From contig JAMPAW010000189.1 of assembly GCA_023666975.1 (NCBI GenBank), forward strand, positions 1 to 6,177: a stretch of 6,177 nucleotides of DNA. The letters are read 5' to 3'. This document shows, one piece after another, positions 1 to 5,241 of the stretch; positions within the stretch are counted from its first letter, which is position 1, and each line of letters opens with the position of its first letter. Source of the stretch: Clostridium sp. (GTDB lineage: Bacteria > Bacillota_A > Clostridia > Lachnospirales > Lachnospiraceae). The notes beneath the pieces were generated by a model. That model was not told where the DNA came from. It was given only the letters and a program-made list of their open reading frames with translations, and made no database searches. Position numbers and translations under genes: made by a program.

Positions 1-19
1 ATGAAGGGATATAAAAGAT

Positions 20-148
20 ATGATTAAAATACTATTCATCTGCCACGGCACCACGGCGGATAGCTGGGAATTGGCGGCACTTGTGGGGCAAAACGGGGCA
101 AATTTCGGCTTTTGGGACGGTGGGGTACTACGGTTTTACTACGAGTGA
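20..148 (+). pseudogene. 42-aa ORF resembling the start of a low-molecular-weight tyrosine phosphatase (probable remnant)
   Basis: The ORF begins MIKILFICHG, which is the usual opening of low-molecular-weight protein tyrosine phosphatases, where the P-loop C-X5-R-S follows directly. Here the sequence diverges right after CHG (TTADSWELAAL...) and lacks the P-loop arginine and serine, so it cannot be an active phosphatase. It stops after 42 codons, against about 150 in the family. A purine stretch AAGGGA at 4-9 lies 10 nt before the ATG and could be a ribosome binding site. The most likely reading is a chimeric remnant left by recombination or insertion at this point. A real short peptide cannot be excluded. 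Composition is GC-richer than the DNA that follows, so it probably belongs to the older backbone. Confidence 0.4.
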
Positions 149-337
149 GGAAACGAAAAAAGAGTTGTTTCTACTTTGAGATAATAGCTATAATTGATGA
201 GAAAATATGGTTCTATACAATTAATATATGCCCATTGATGATAACGCAAATTGAATGGGATATAAGTTTTGGACTCACTAGATTGTTGGAAAGTTTTTAA
301 GCAAACTAAAGATGCGAGTATGACGACGGTTTATTGC
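149..337. other. Gene-poor AT-rich stretch
   Basis: No convincing gene lies between the phosphatase-like fragment and the promoter region of the first cassette gene. The only open frame here begins with TTG at 112, has no good ribosome binding site and encodes a low-complexity product with no recognisable motif. The stretch marks the transition from GC-richer DNA to the AT-rich cassette. Confidence 0.5.
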
Positions 338-357
338 AAAAATTTTTAATATTTTTC

Positions 358-372
358 AAAATACTGTATTTT
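358..372. promoter_or_regulatory. 15-bp palindrome, possible operator
   Basis: AAAATAC-T-GTATTTT is a perfect inverted repeat with 7-bp arms around one central base. It overlaps the expected -35 position of the promoter for the downstream gene, where a bound dimeric repressor would block polymerase. The region is AT-rich, so some chance palindromes are expected, but the central TACTGTA is not simple A/T sequence. The winged-helix-like protein encoded next is a candidate ligand; this is inference. Confidence 0.4.
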
Positions 373-400
373 TTGATAATTTGTGTTATAATCTTATAAA
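365..400 (+). promoter_or_regulatory. Promoter region for the AT-rich operon
   Basis: TATAAT at 387-392 is a perfect -10 box preceded by TG at 384-385, giving an extended -10 (TGTTATAAT) that needs little -35 contact; the -35 position (about 365-370) is poor. A second reading is TTGATA at 373-378, a 16-nt spacer and TATAAA at 395-400. The A/T tracts at 338-356 could act as an UP element. Transcription would start about 40 nt before the first gene. Confidence 0.65.
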
Positions 401-445
401 TTGTGTTTGTAGTAGCTAAGTCTTTTATTGTTGAGGGGGATAATG

Positions 446-1081
446 ATGGAACAGAAATTTAATTTATCTGGGACACACGATGAATTGCAGACAATTTTGG
501 AGAAAGAGTTTAAACTTTCTTCTGATGCTGCACGTGTTGCTGTGGCAACATTTATTTATGAACAAAATCAAGGTGAGGATCATACACAACTTATGGAGGA
601 TACTCTTTGGTTTTTAGATGCTAAAAAAGATGAATATCAGAGTCATATTTTCTCAACACGATATACAATATCCTTTTCACAGGCGATGCTTGATGTATTA
701 GATGATCTTATTGTGCCGATAGTTCTCGTTGTATGTGGTGCTGGGGAACTTGCAGCTTTAGATGGAGTTTTGTACTCTATTAAGGCTTTAGTGAAGAATC
801 TAAGGCGTGTAAAGGATAATGAGTGTTGTGTCTATTTTCAGACACTTCAATATTTGAGGAAGCATTCAAGTAAATGGTTTTCAGTAGAGGATGTTACTCC
901 GAAAATTGGGAATGAGTCTATATGTATTAATTTGGGAAAAAAATGGCAATGCAAATTTAGAGGTCATGGACAAAACTGCAATATTCAACCTAATGATGTG
1001 AAAGCTATTTTGGAAGGGTTTTGTGCTGATAATGTAATGGAGATGAATGAAGAAAGAACATTGTATAAGTTCAAGATTTAA
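446..1081 (+). CDS. 211-aa protein of unknown function, probable C-terminal winged helix
   Basis: I do not recognise a named family. Residues 1-65 are helical and acidic. Residues about 83-115 form a hydrophobic stretch (DLIVPIVLVVCGAGELAAL) that could be one membrane segment or a buried helix. From residue 126 to the end the pattern resembles a winged helix-turn-helix: a helix (YFQTLQYLRKHSS), a short helix (SVEDVTPKI), a Cys- and Lys-rich insert, another helix (DVKAILEGFCADNV) and a closing strand pair (VMEMNEERTLYKFKI). That fold is my inference. ATG446 is preferred because GAGGGGG at 433-439 sits 6 nt upstream; ATG443 in the same frame is possible but only 3 nt from it. The gene lies 11 nt before the peptidase-like gene and is probably co-transcribed. 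It could be an autoregulator or a partner of the next protein. It is strongly AT-rich, unlike the genes after 3728. Confidence 0.85.
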   Translation: MEQKFNLSGTHDELQTILEKEFKLSSDAARVAVATFIYEQNQGEDHTQLMEDTLWFLDAKKDEYQSHIFSTRYTISFSQAMLDVLDDLIVPIVLVVCGAGELAALDGVLYSIKALVKNLRRVKDNECCVYFQTLQYLRKHSSKWFSVEDVTPKIGNESICINLGKKWQCKFRGHGQNCNIQPNDVKAILEGFCADNVMEMNEERTLYKFKI

Positions 1082-1092
1082 GAGGGAAGACT

Positions 1093-2781
1093 ATGGAAGA
1101 TTGGAACACAAATAGTGAAATAGAGGAATTAAAGGATGAACAAATGAATGATACCTTGAATGAATCTTTTTTTGTGGTATCTTCTGAAGAGGAAATTCCG
1201 TTTTATGTTGCAGGTATTTTGGATATTTCTGATACTATATTTGATAAAGGTATTGACTTTTTAAAAGAGGATAGATCTTTTTCAATATTATCGGATGTGT
1301 TTTTTTCAGTATTTTCATATGCAAAATCACATAATTGTTCAGCATTTACTTTTATGCTAGAAGAAAATTATGTGGATATGGTGTATCGTGACAGTTATTA
1401 TTTTTACTTTTCCGGGAAACACTTTTGTTATGATCGGTTTTGTAAACGAATTTTTATATATGCGAACACGTTTGAAAAACCATTGTTGGATTTAACGCCG
1501 ATTGAATTGGGAAAAGATTTTGTCGGAAGTATAGTGATACGTCCGATACCTGGCAGAGCTATTGGACGAACATTGCTAAATCCGAAATATTTTGTTGATG
1601 GGAAACAATGCTTTGTTAGAACAGCAAGATATAATATGATGGCCTTTGGAAAGCAAGTTTCGGTAAGAGCGTTCCCATACTCTATGCAGGATGCAGAGAC
1701 AACTACTTGTGCAGAAATTACAATTTTGAATCTAATGGATTATTTTAGTCGCTCATATCCAGAGTATCACTATTTGCTTCCAAGTGATATTAATAGGATA
1801 GCGGAAGAAAATGGATACGAAAGAAGTTTACCTACTCATGGGTTGAAATACGAGATGATATCGAAAGCATTTTGTGAGAGCGGTTTTTATCCGCGTTTGT
1901 ACTTAGCGGAAAAGATGCCAAAGGACAAGTTTCGCCGGATACTATATTACTACATAGAATCCGGGATTCCCTTATCGATTGGTGTAACTACTGGTATGCA
2001 AAATAGACATTCGATTGTTGTTATTGGTCATGGGGAGATTGATCTTGAGCAACAAAAGCTAAGGGAAAATGTATACGCATGTTATGACAAAAAATCTAAT
2101 AATATTGCGTGGGTTTGTGATGCTGTAGATGTTGTAGAAAATTTTTGTGTAATGGATGATCTCAAAGCACCATATATGATGAGTACATGCAGACTTTCTG
2201 AACAAAACAGATTAAAATTAGGTGATTATAGTGTTGAGACGATGGTGGTACCTTTATATAAGAAAATGTATTTAGAAGCAAGTGATGCCAGTGAGATTTT
2301 TAAAGTTATCATTGCCTCACAAGAGTATGGACTTAATTGTGCAGATCTTGAATGTGTTGAAGGTGGGGATTTATTAGGATCACGAGAAAATCCTTTAGCA
2401 GTGAGGATTTTTATGGCATCATCAAGAAGTTTGCGAAGATGTAGGGATGAACAATTTGCAAATGGAAATGAAGAGGCAAGGGCATGGTACAGAACCACTG
2501 TATTTCCTCGATTTGTATGGGTATGTGAATTAAGTACAGTTGATATGTATTCAAAGAAGGTAATTGGAGAAATTATACTTGACGCGACGTCGTCTGCAGA
2601 TGCATATGCGGATAGCCTGATAATTGCTTTTTATCCTAAAAGCATTTTTTGCAGGTTGCCACAAGATGTCAAAAAAGGTGACTTTGAATCTGATGTGGAT
2701 ATTATTCATAAGATTGAAAAATGGCAACCTTTTTTTCCATATGATAGCAATTTATATCCAATTTTAAATATGGATGAATAA
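1093..2781 (+). CDS. 562-aa protein with probable C39-like (papain-fold) cysteine peptidase domain
   Basis: The central part, about residues 195-362, follows the order of a C39-like/papain-fold peptidase: Q199 seven residues before C206 (SMQDAETTTCAEITILNL, oxyanion Gln and nucleophile Cys), then H306 in RHSIVVIGHG, then D355/D356 in CVMDDLKAPY. These fit a Cys-His-Asp triad; the assignment is from motif order and spacing only. Residues 1-195 form another domain containing FVGSIVIRPIPGRAIGRT (143-160), and residues 370-562 a third region I cannot assign. There is no signal peptide or clear membrane segment, so the protein is likely cytoplasmic, and it lacks the ABC-transporter parts of bacteriocin-processing C39 enzymes. 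The start is supported by GAGGGA at 1082-1087. It sits 11 nt after the winged-helix-like gene. The substrate is unknown; it might be a toxin or immune effector, or a processing enzyme. The DNA is very AT-rich, suggesting transfer. Confidence 0.85.
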   Translation: MEDWNTNSEIEELKDEQMNDTLNESFFVVSSEEEIPFYVAGILDISDTIFDKGIDFLKEDRSFSILSDVFFSVFSYAKSHNCSAFTFMLEENYVDMVYRDSYYFYFSGKHFCYDRFCKRIFIYANTFEKPLLDLTPIELGKDFVGSIVIRPIPGRAIGRTLLNPKYFVDGKQCFVRTARYNMMAFGKQVSVRAFPYSMQDAETTTCAEITILNLMDYFSRSYPEYHYLLPSDINRIAEENGYERSLPTHGLKYEMISKAFCESGFYPRLYLAEKMPKDKFRRILYYYIESGIPLSIGVTTGMQNRHSIVVIGHGEIDLEQQKLRENVYACYDKKSNNIAWVCDAVDVVENFCVMDDLKAPYMMSTCRLSEQNRLKLGDYSVETMVVPLYKKMYLEASDASEIFKVIIASQEYGLNCADLECVEGGDLLGSRENPLAVRIFMASSRSLRRCRDEQFANGNEEARAWYRTTVFPRFVWVCELSTVDMYSKKVIGEIILDATSSADAYADSLIIAFYPKSIFCRLPQDVKKGDFESDVDIIHKIEKWQPFFPYDSNLYPILNMDE

Positions 2782-2807
2782 AAAACGATAAAAAATGAAA
2801 AAATATA

Positions 2808-2836
2808 TTGACAGAAGTGCCTTGTTAGAATATGAT
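2808..2836 (+). promoter_or_regulatory. Near-consensus sigma-A promoter for the 67-aa gene
   Basis: TTGACA at 2808-2813, a spacer of exactly 17 nt, and TATGAT at 2831-2836 (one mismatch to TATAAT). This is the best promoter match in the window. It lies in the 94-nt gap after the peptidase-like gene, so the small gene can be transcribed independently and probably strongly. Confidence 0.85.
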
Positions 2837-2875
2837 AGTGTAGATGTGAATTTAGTTTAGTGGAGGTAAAGTTGC

Positions 2876-3079
2876 ATGGCGAGTATGGCTGAAAAAATGA
2901 AAAGGAAGTCAATTAAAGCAACGTCAGCTACTCGTAGTGTGGAAGTAGTTAAGCGGATTCCTAGATGTGATGTGGTTGAGTTAAATCGGACGATGGAACC
3001 CATTATCCGTCAGAATGAGCGCGAACGTATTGCAAGCGAGCAAGCTATGGCAGGAGCAATTTTTGGATGGAAATCGTAG
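2876..3079 (+). CDS. 67-aa basic protein of unknown function
   Basis: This is a short gene with good expression signals: TGGAGG at 2861-2866 lies 9 nt before the ATG, and a near-consensus promoter lies just upstream. The product begins with a Lys/Arg/Ser/Thr-rich stretch (residues 5-30) and ends with a probable amphipathic helix (MEPIIRQNERERIASEQ) followed by MAGAIFGWKS. There is no signal peptide, Gly-Gly processing site or known motif. It follows the peptidase-like gene in the same AT-rich block, and an intrinsic terminator closes the unit at 3204. Separate strong expression suits an abundant partner, an antitoxin-like inhibitor or a peptidase substrate, but no residue proves any of these. 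A second in-frame ATG at 2885 is too far from the ribosome binding site. Confidence 0.75.
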   Translation: MASMAEKMKRKSIKATSATRSVEVVKRIPRCDVVELNRTMEPIIRQNERERIASEQAMAGAIFGWKS

Positions 3080-3144
3080 GTTATTAATTTTGGCATTTAA
3101 GAAATGGATACGTGATATTGGTTCTTTTAATTGCAAGATAAAAC

Positions 3145-3156
3145 GCACAAAAGTGC
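3145..3156 (+). repeat. Small hairpin GCAC-AAAA-GTGC
   Basis: A perfect 4-bp stem with an AAAA loop lies in the 3' untranslated region of the 67-aa gene, just before the terminator. It is short and could be incidental. Confidence 0.3.
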
Positions 3157-3165
3157 ATATAGAAA

Positions 3166-3204
3166 GCAGGATAGAGAATTATCTCTATTCTGTTTTTATA
3201 TTTT
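3166..3204 (+). terminator. Intrinsic terminator of the AT-rich cassette
   Basis: The arms 3167-3177 (CAGGATAGAGA) and 3182-3192 (TCTCTATTCTG) pair over 11 positions with one G-U, around a 4-nt loop ATTA. They are followed directly by TTTTTATATTTT. It ends transcription of the 67-aa gene and of any read-through from the upstream genes. Confidence 0.88.
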
Positions 3205-3339
3205 CACAGGCGGAAACCTCACAAAGCCCATAAATACGGCATTTTTGGTACTACATAGGTCTGAAAGTTGCACTATTTTCTTGTGTTTTTGGAGGCGTTT
3301 TTGCATTTGAAAGCGAACGAACATCTGTTCTGGAATTCT
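3205..3339. other. Non-coding stretch at the cassette edge
   Basis: I see no supported gene here. Open frames on the reverse strand run through it, but they lack ribosome binding sites and overlap the repeat array that follows. GGTACTAC at 3247-3254 also occurs at 124-131, on the other side of the AT-rich block. Confidence 0.5.
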
Positions 3340-3402
3340 TTTGCCAAAAAGTATAAACGATTTGGCGAAAGTCGGATACAATCTGGCAAAACCCTATACA
3401 AT
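3340..3402 (+). repeat. Three tandem 21-bp iteron-like repeats
   Basis: Copies run 3340-3360, 3361-3381 and 3382-3402 with no gap. They share a core close to TTTGGCAAAA followed by TATACAA. The first has TTTGCC, the second TTTGGCGAAA and the third TCTGGCAAAA. The 21-bp period puts each copy on the same face of the helix, as expected for cooperative protein binding. Such arrays are found at iteron plasmid origins and as arm-type integrase or excisionase sites near the ends of integrative elements. No replication or integrase gene is visible, so the role is not settled. Confidence 0.65.
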
Positions 3403-3457
3403 AAACCCGACCGCAGGGAGTAAAAGTCATCAAAGTATCGTAGCGGCACAGGCGGCT

Positions 3458-3470
3458 ATCAATAATTGAT
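3458..3470. repeat. 13-bp palindrome ATCAAT-A-ATTGAT
   Basis: Perfect 6-bp arms surround one base. The symmetry extends to GGC at 3454-3456 and GCC at 3471-3473 if T3457 is bulged. The palindrome lies between the third and fourth iteron-like repeats, so it may be part of the same protein-binding region. Confidence 0.5.
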
Positions 3471-3491
3471 GCCATAGGAATTTTGATACGA

Positions 3492-3512
3492 TTTGGCAAA
3501 AGTGTATAGAAA
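3492..3512 (+). repeat. Fourth, detached copy of the 21-bp repeat
   Basis: TTTGGCAAAAGTGTATAG matches the repeat core best of all copies. It is in the same orientation and starts 110 bp after the start of the third copy. Two small hairpin-forming sequences (CTTGAAA at 3516-3522 with TTTCAAG at 3531-3537, or the alternative CTTGA/TCAAG at 3516-3527) follow it. Confidence 0.6.
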
Positions 3513-3540
3513 TGGCTTGAAATCAAGGGGTTTCAAGATT

Positions 3541-3580
3541 AGAGGGGTTCACCGGAGTGGCTGGTGGGCTCCTCTTTTTT
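3541..3580 (+). terminator. Intrinsic terminator
   Basis: The arms 3541-3553 (AGAGGGGTTCACC) and 3563-3575 (GGTGGGCTCCTCT) pair along 13 positions, counting three G-U pairs, around a 9-nt loop, and a run of T follows to 3580. No gene precedes it closely on this strand, so it either insulates the oxidoreductase from upstream transcription or is what remains of a unit whose gene was displaced. Confidence 0.7.
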
Positions 3581-3623
3581 GCGTTTTGGGATAGGGCTGT
3601 GAATATGGCGATTGGGAAATTGT

Positions 3624-3651
3624 CTGAAAATGCTGTTGGAATTTGTATAAT
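3624..3651 (+). promoter_or_regulatory. Promoter for the FAD oxidoreductase gene
   Basis: A perfect -10 TATAAT at 3646-3651 lies 16 nt after CTGAAA at 3624-3629 (4 of 6 matches to TTGACA). It is downstream of an intrinsic terminator and leaves an untranslated leader of about 70 nt before the start codon. Confidence 0.6.
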
Positions 3652-3727
3652 TCAGTGGGTGCTTTCGCTTTAGCAGGAACGGTATTCTGCCGAAGTAATA
3701 GGAAACAGCAGAGAGGATGGAAAGCAG

Positions 3728-4753
3728 ATGTATGATGTGATAGTAGTCGGAGCGGGACCTGCGGGATGCACGGCATCTAAAGTTTTAGCAGAAAAAGGCT
3801 ATAAGGTTCTTCTGGTGGAGAAGTTCAAGATGCCGAGGTATAAATCCTGTTCGGGTGTTCTGATAAAGAAATCAATGGAGCTTGTGAGGGCTTACTTCGA
3901 GGAGGACGTGCCGGAGTCTGCCATGTGTACCCCGACAGAGAACAGGGGCATGATATTCACAAATGACAAGGGGAAAGAATACTGCTTTGAACAGGAGGGG
4001 CTTAATGTATGGCGCAGCCATTTTGACGGGTGGCTTGCTGAAAAAGCGAAGGAGAGCGGCGCAGAGGTCAGGGATGGCGTGTCTGCCCTCTCATGCACGG
4101 AGCAGGACGGATTTGTGGAAGTCAGCCTGCATGGGGAAAAAAATTATACAGAAAGCGCAAGATATGTCTTAGACTGCGAGGGTGTTGTCGGGACATTGAA
4201 GCGGAAGATTACCGGGGCGGTTCCCGGATACATAACCACATTCCAGACATTCAACGAGGGCAGCATAGATTTAGACCCGCATTACTTCTATGCGTACCTG
4301 CAGCCGGAACTGTCGGAATATGATGCGTGGTTCAACGTAAAGGATGACCTGCTGGTGCTTGGTGTGTCCGTGAAGGATGCGGATATGATCAGCCATTATT
4401 ACGAGCGTTTCATTTCCTACATGGAGGAGAATCACCATCTGCGCATCAGCAGGCAGACCAAGGGTGAAAAGTGGCTGATGCCGCATATCCGTCCGGGATG
4501 CCGTGTAAGCTACGGTATGGGGCGTGTCCTTTTTGCCGGGGAGGTTGCCGGATTTCTGAATCCTATGGGAGAAGGGATATCAGCCGGGATGGAGAGCGGG
4601 TACGGTGCCGCCCGCGCAATCATGGAGCATTTTGATAATCCGCAGGCGGCTTGTGCGGCATATCGGCAAGGCACGGGAAATCTGAAATCCTATATGCAGC
4701 GCCAGTGGAGTCTTGTGGGAGGAATGGCTGGCACGTTCAGGGAGATGGAATGA
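3728..4753 (+). CDS. FAD-dependent oxidoreductase, geranylgeranyl-reductase type
   Basis: The protein (341 aa) opens with a Rossmann FAD-binding fold: GAGPAG at 8-13 and LVEK with E31 at the end of the second strand to hold the ribose. KSCSGVL (39-45) corresponds to the Cys-Gly region of the geranylgeranyl-reductase group, followed by R96 in WRSHFDGWL and a DCEG motif (149-152). The C-terminal FAD motif reads GEVAGFLNPMGEGISAGMESG (271-291), with Glu where GD is usual. Family members reduce isoprenoid double bonds or act as flavin monooxygenase-like enzymes; the substrate here cannot be told from the sequence. It is slightly shorter than common family lengths but both FAD motifs are present. 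It should be cytoplasmic or membrane-peripheral. The start is supported by AGAGGA at 3712-3717. GC-rich codons set it apart from the AT-rich cassette upstream. Confidence 0.92.
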   Translation: MYDVIVVGAGPAGCTASKVLAEKGYKVLLVEKFKMPRYKSCSGVLIKKSMELVRAYFEEDVPESAMCTPTENRGMIFTNDKGKEYCFEQEGLNVWRSHFDGWLAEKAKESGAEVRDGVSALSCTEQDGFVEVSLHGEKNYTESARYVLDCEGVVGTLKRKITGAVPGYITTFQTFNEGSIDLDPHYFYAYLQPELSEYDAWFNVKDDLLVLGVSVKDADMISHYYERFISYMEENHHLRISRQTKGEKWLMPHIRPGCRVSYGMGRVLFAGEVAGFLNPMGEGISAGMESGYGAARAIMEHFDNPQAACAAYRQGTGNLKSYMQRQWSLVGGMAGTFREME

Positions 4754-4899
4754 GATGTGAATCGTGGCATTACAGATATGCAGGTATGGAAGCAGCAAAA
4801 AAATATTTATTGATCAGATGTGCCTTGGAGAATACTTTGGAAATGATGATAAAGCGTGATTGGGGCATGATACAAGGAATATTAGGAAACCACGGCTGA
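4750..4899 (+). CDS. Possible 49-aa coupled ORF of unknown function
   Basis: The ATG overlaps the stop of the oxidoreductase gene in an ATGA arrangement, and AGGGAG at 4739-4744 sits 5 nt upstream, so translational coupling is plausible. The product begins MRCESWHYRYAGMEAAKKYL and continues with a likely helical, Met-rich tail. I see no family motif. The stop codon lies at the foot of the large terminator hairpin, as expected for the last gene of an operon. It could also be the degraded start of a once longer gene. The supporting evidence is positional only. Confidence 0.45.
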   Translation: MRCESWHYRYAGMEAAKKYLLIRCALENTLEMMIKRDWGMIQGILGNHG

Positions 4900-4944
4900 C
4901 CGCCGCTATGGGGAATCACCTCATATGCGGCGGTCTGTCATTTT
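4898..4944 (+). terminator. Large hairpin terminator after the oxidoreductase operon
   Basis: GACCGCCGC (4898-4906) pairs perfectly with GCGGCGGTC (4927-4935). After a one-base bulge on the 3' side the stem continues TATGGGG with CCTCATA (one G-U), closing on the loop AATCA. The T-run is modest and slightly delayed (TGTCATTTT), so termination may be less than complete. Confidence 0.75.
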
Positions 4945-4965
4945 CCCTTGCACTGGATTATCCGT

Positions 4966-4994
4966 TTGGCAGTCGGGGAACTTAGAGGTAATAT
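4966..4994 (+). promoter_or_regulatory. Candidate promoter for the two-component system
   Basis: TTGGCA at 4966-4971 (5 of 6 to consensus) is followed by a 17-nt spacer and TAATAT at 4989-4994 (4 of 6). It lies just after the upstream terminator and would give a leader of about 240 nt. The overlapping TCCGTTTGG at 4961-4969 fits the loose LytTR-site consensus, but the usual second copy two turns away is absent. Confidence 0.4.
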
Positions 4995-5172
4995 ACGAGA
5001 GCAGAAAACGAGGCTATCGGACGAAAAGCGAAAAACTTTAGAGTTAATTTTCATATTTTGGTGTAAAATAAAAAGATTTCATTCCCTTTCAAATAGGGTT
5101 TCGTTCTTTTCCTACAAAAATTGAAAAACATCTGCCGATATAAAAAGTAAAATAACTGACCATGGAGAAACT
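4995..5172. other. Long leader region without a supported gene
   Basis: This AT-rich stretch holds no supported gene. A weak hairpin (CCCT/AGGG around 5087-5100) and several A/T-rich -10-like hexamers are present, but none has a convincing partner. It may be a regulated leader for the response regulator gene. Confidence 0.4.
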
Positions 5173-5226
5173 ATGCTTGATATAAGGAGAATGCTACGCA
5201 ATGTGAGAACAGCATTCACAATATAA
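5173..5226 (+). CDS. Possible 17-aa leader peptide
   Basis: A short frame encodes MLDIRRMLRNVRTAFTI and stops 15 nt before the response regulator start. GGAG at 5164-5167 is 5 nt upstream of its ATG, a good spacing. The peptide is basic and could form an amphipathic helix. It covers two inverted repeats, so its translation could affect leader folding and expression of the regulator. It lacks a signal or processing motif. Such short frames also arise by chance. Confidence 0.35.
   Translation: MLDIRRMLRNVRTAFTI
5189..5220 (+). promoter_or_regulatory. Two mutually exclusive leader hairpins
   Basis: GAATGCT (5189-5195) pairs perfectly with AGCATTC (5211-5217). Alternatively TGTGA (5202-5206) pairs with TCACA (5216-5220). 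The two foldings share bases and cannot coexist. Both end just before the AGGAG ribosome binding site at 5229-5233 of the response regulator, so they could modulate translation. Confidence 0.4.
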
Positions 5227-5241
5227 TTAGGAGTGTTTCGC

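Noticed and set aside
87..103. GGCAAAAC near the start resembling the iteron core
   Set aside because: Only the GGCAAAAC part matches; the TATACAA half is missing and there is no 21-bp periodicity.
112..300. 62-codon frame starting with TTG
   Set aside because: There is no good ribosome binding site, the frame overlaps the phosphatase-like fragment, and the product has no recognisable motif and crosses a composition boundary.
3015..3233. Forward 72-codon frame overlapping the 67-aa gene
   Set aside because: It lies in another frame, has no ribosome binding site and runs through the intrinsic terminator at 3166-3204.
3251..3526. Reverse-strand 91-codon frame over the iteron region
   Set aside because: Its protein shows a 7-residue periodicity that simply reflects the 21-bp DNA repeats (FCQIVS, DFRQIVY, TFWQ). 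I see no ribosome binding site, so it is more likely a by-product of the repeats than a gene.
5075..5105. Possible reverse-strand terminator (CCCT/AGGG with T-rich flank)
   Set aside because: The stem is only 4 bp with a 7-nt loop and there is no reverse-strand gene for it to serve.
5151..5175. Two AAC-containing half-sites resembling inverted LytTR binding repeats
   Set aside because: They are 15 bp apart rather than about 21 and each has mismatches to the loose consensus, so chance is a good explanation.
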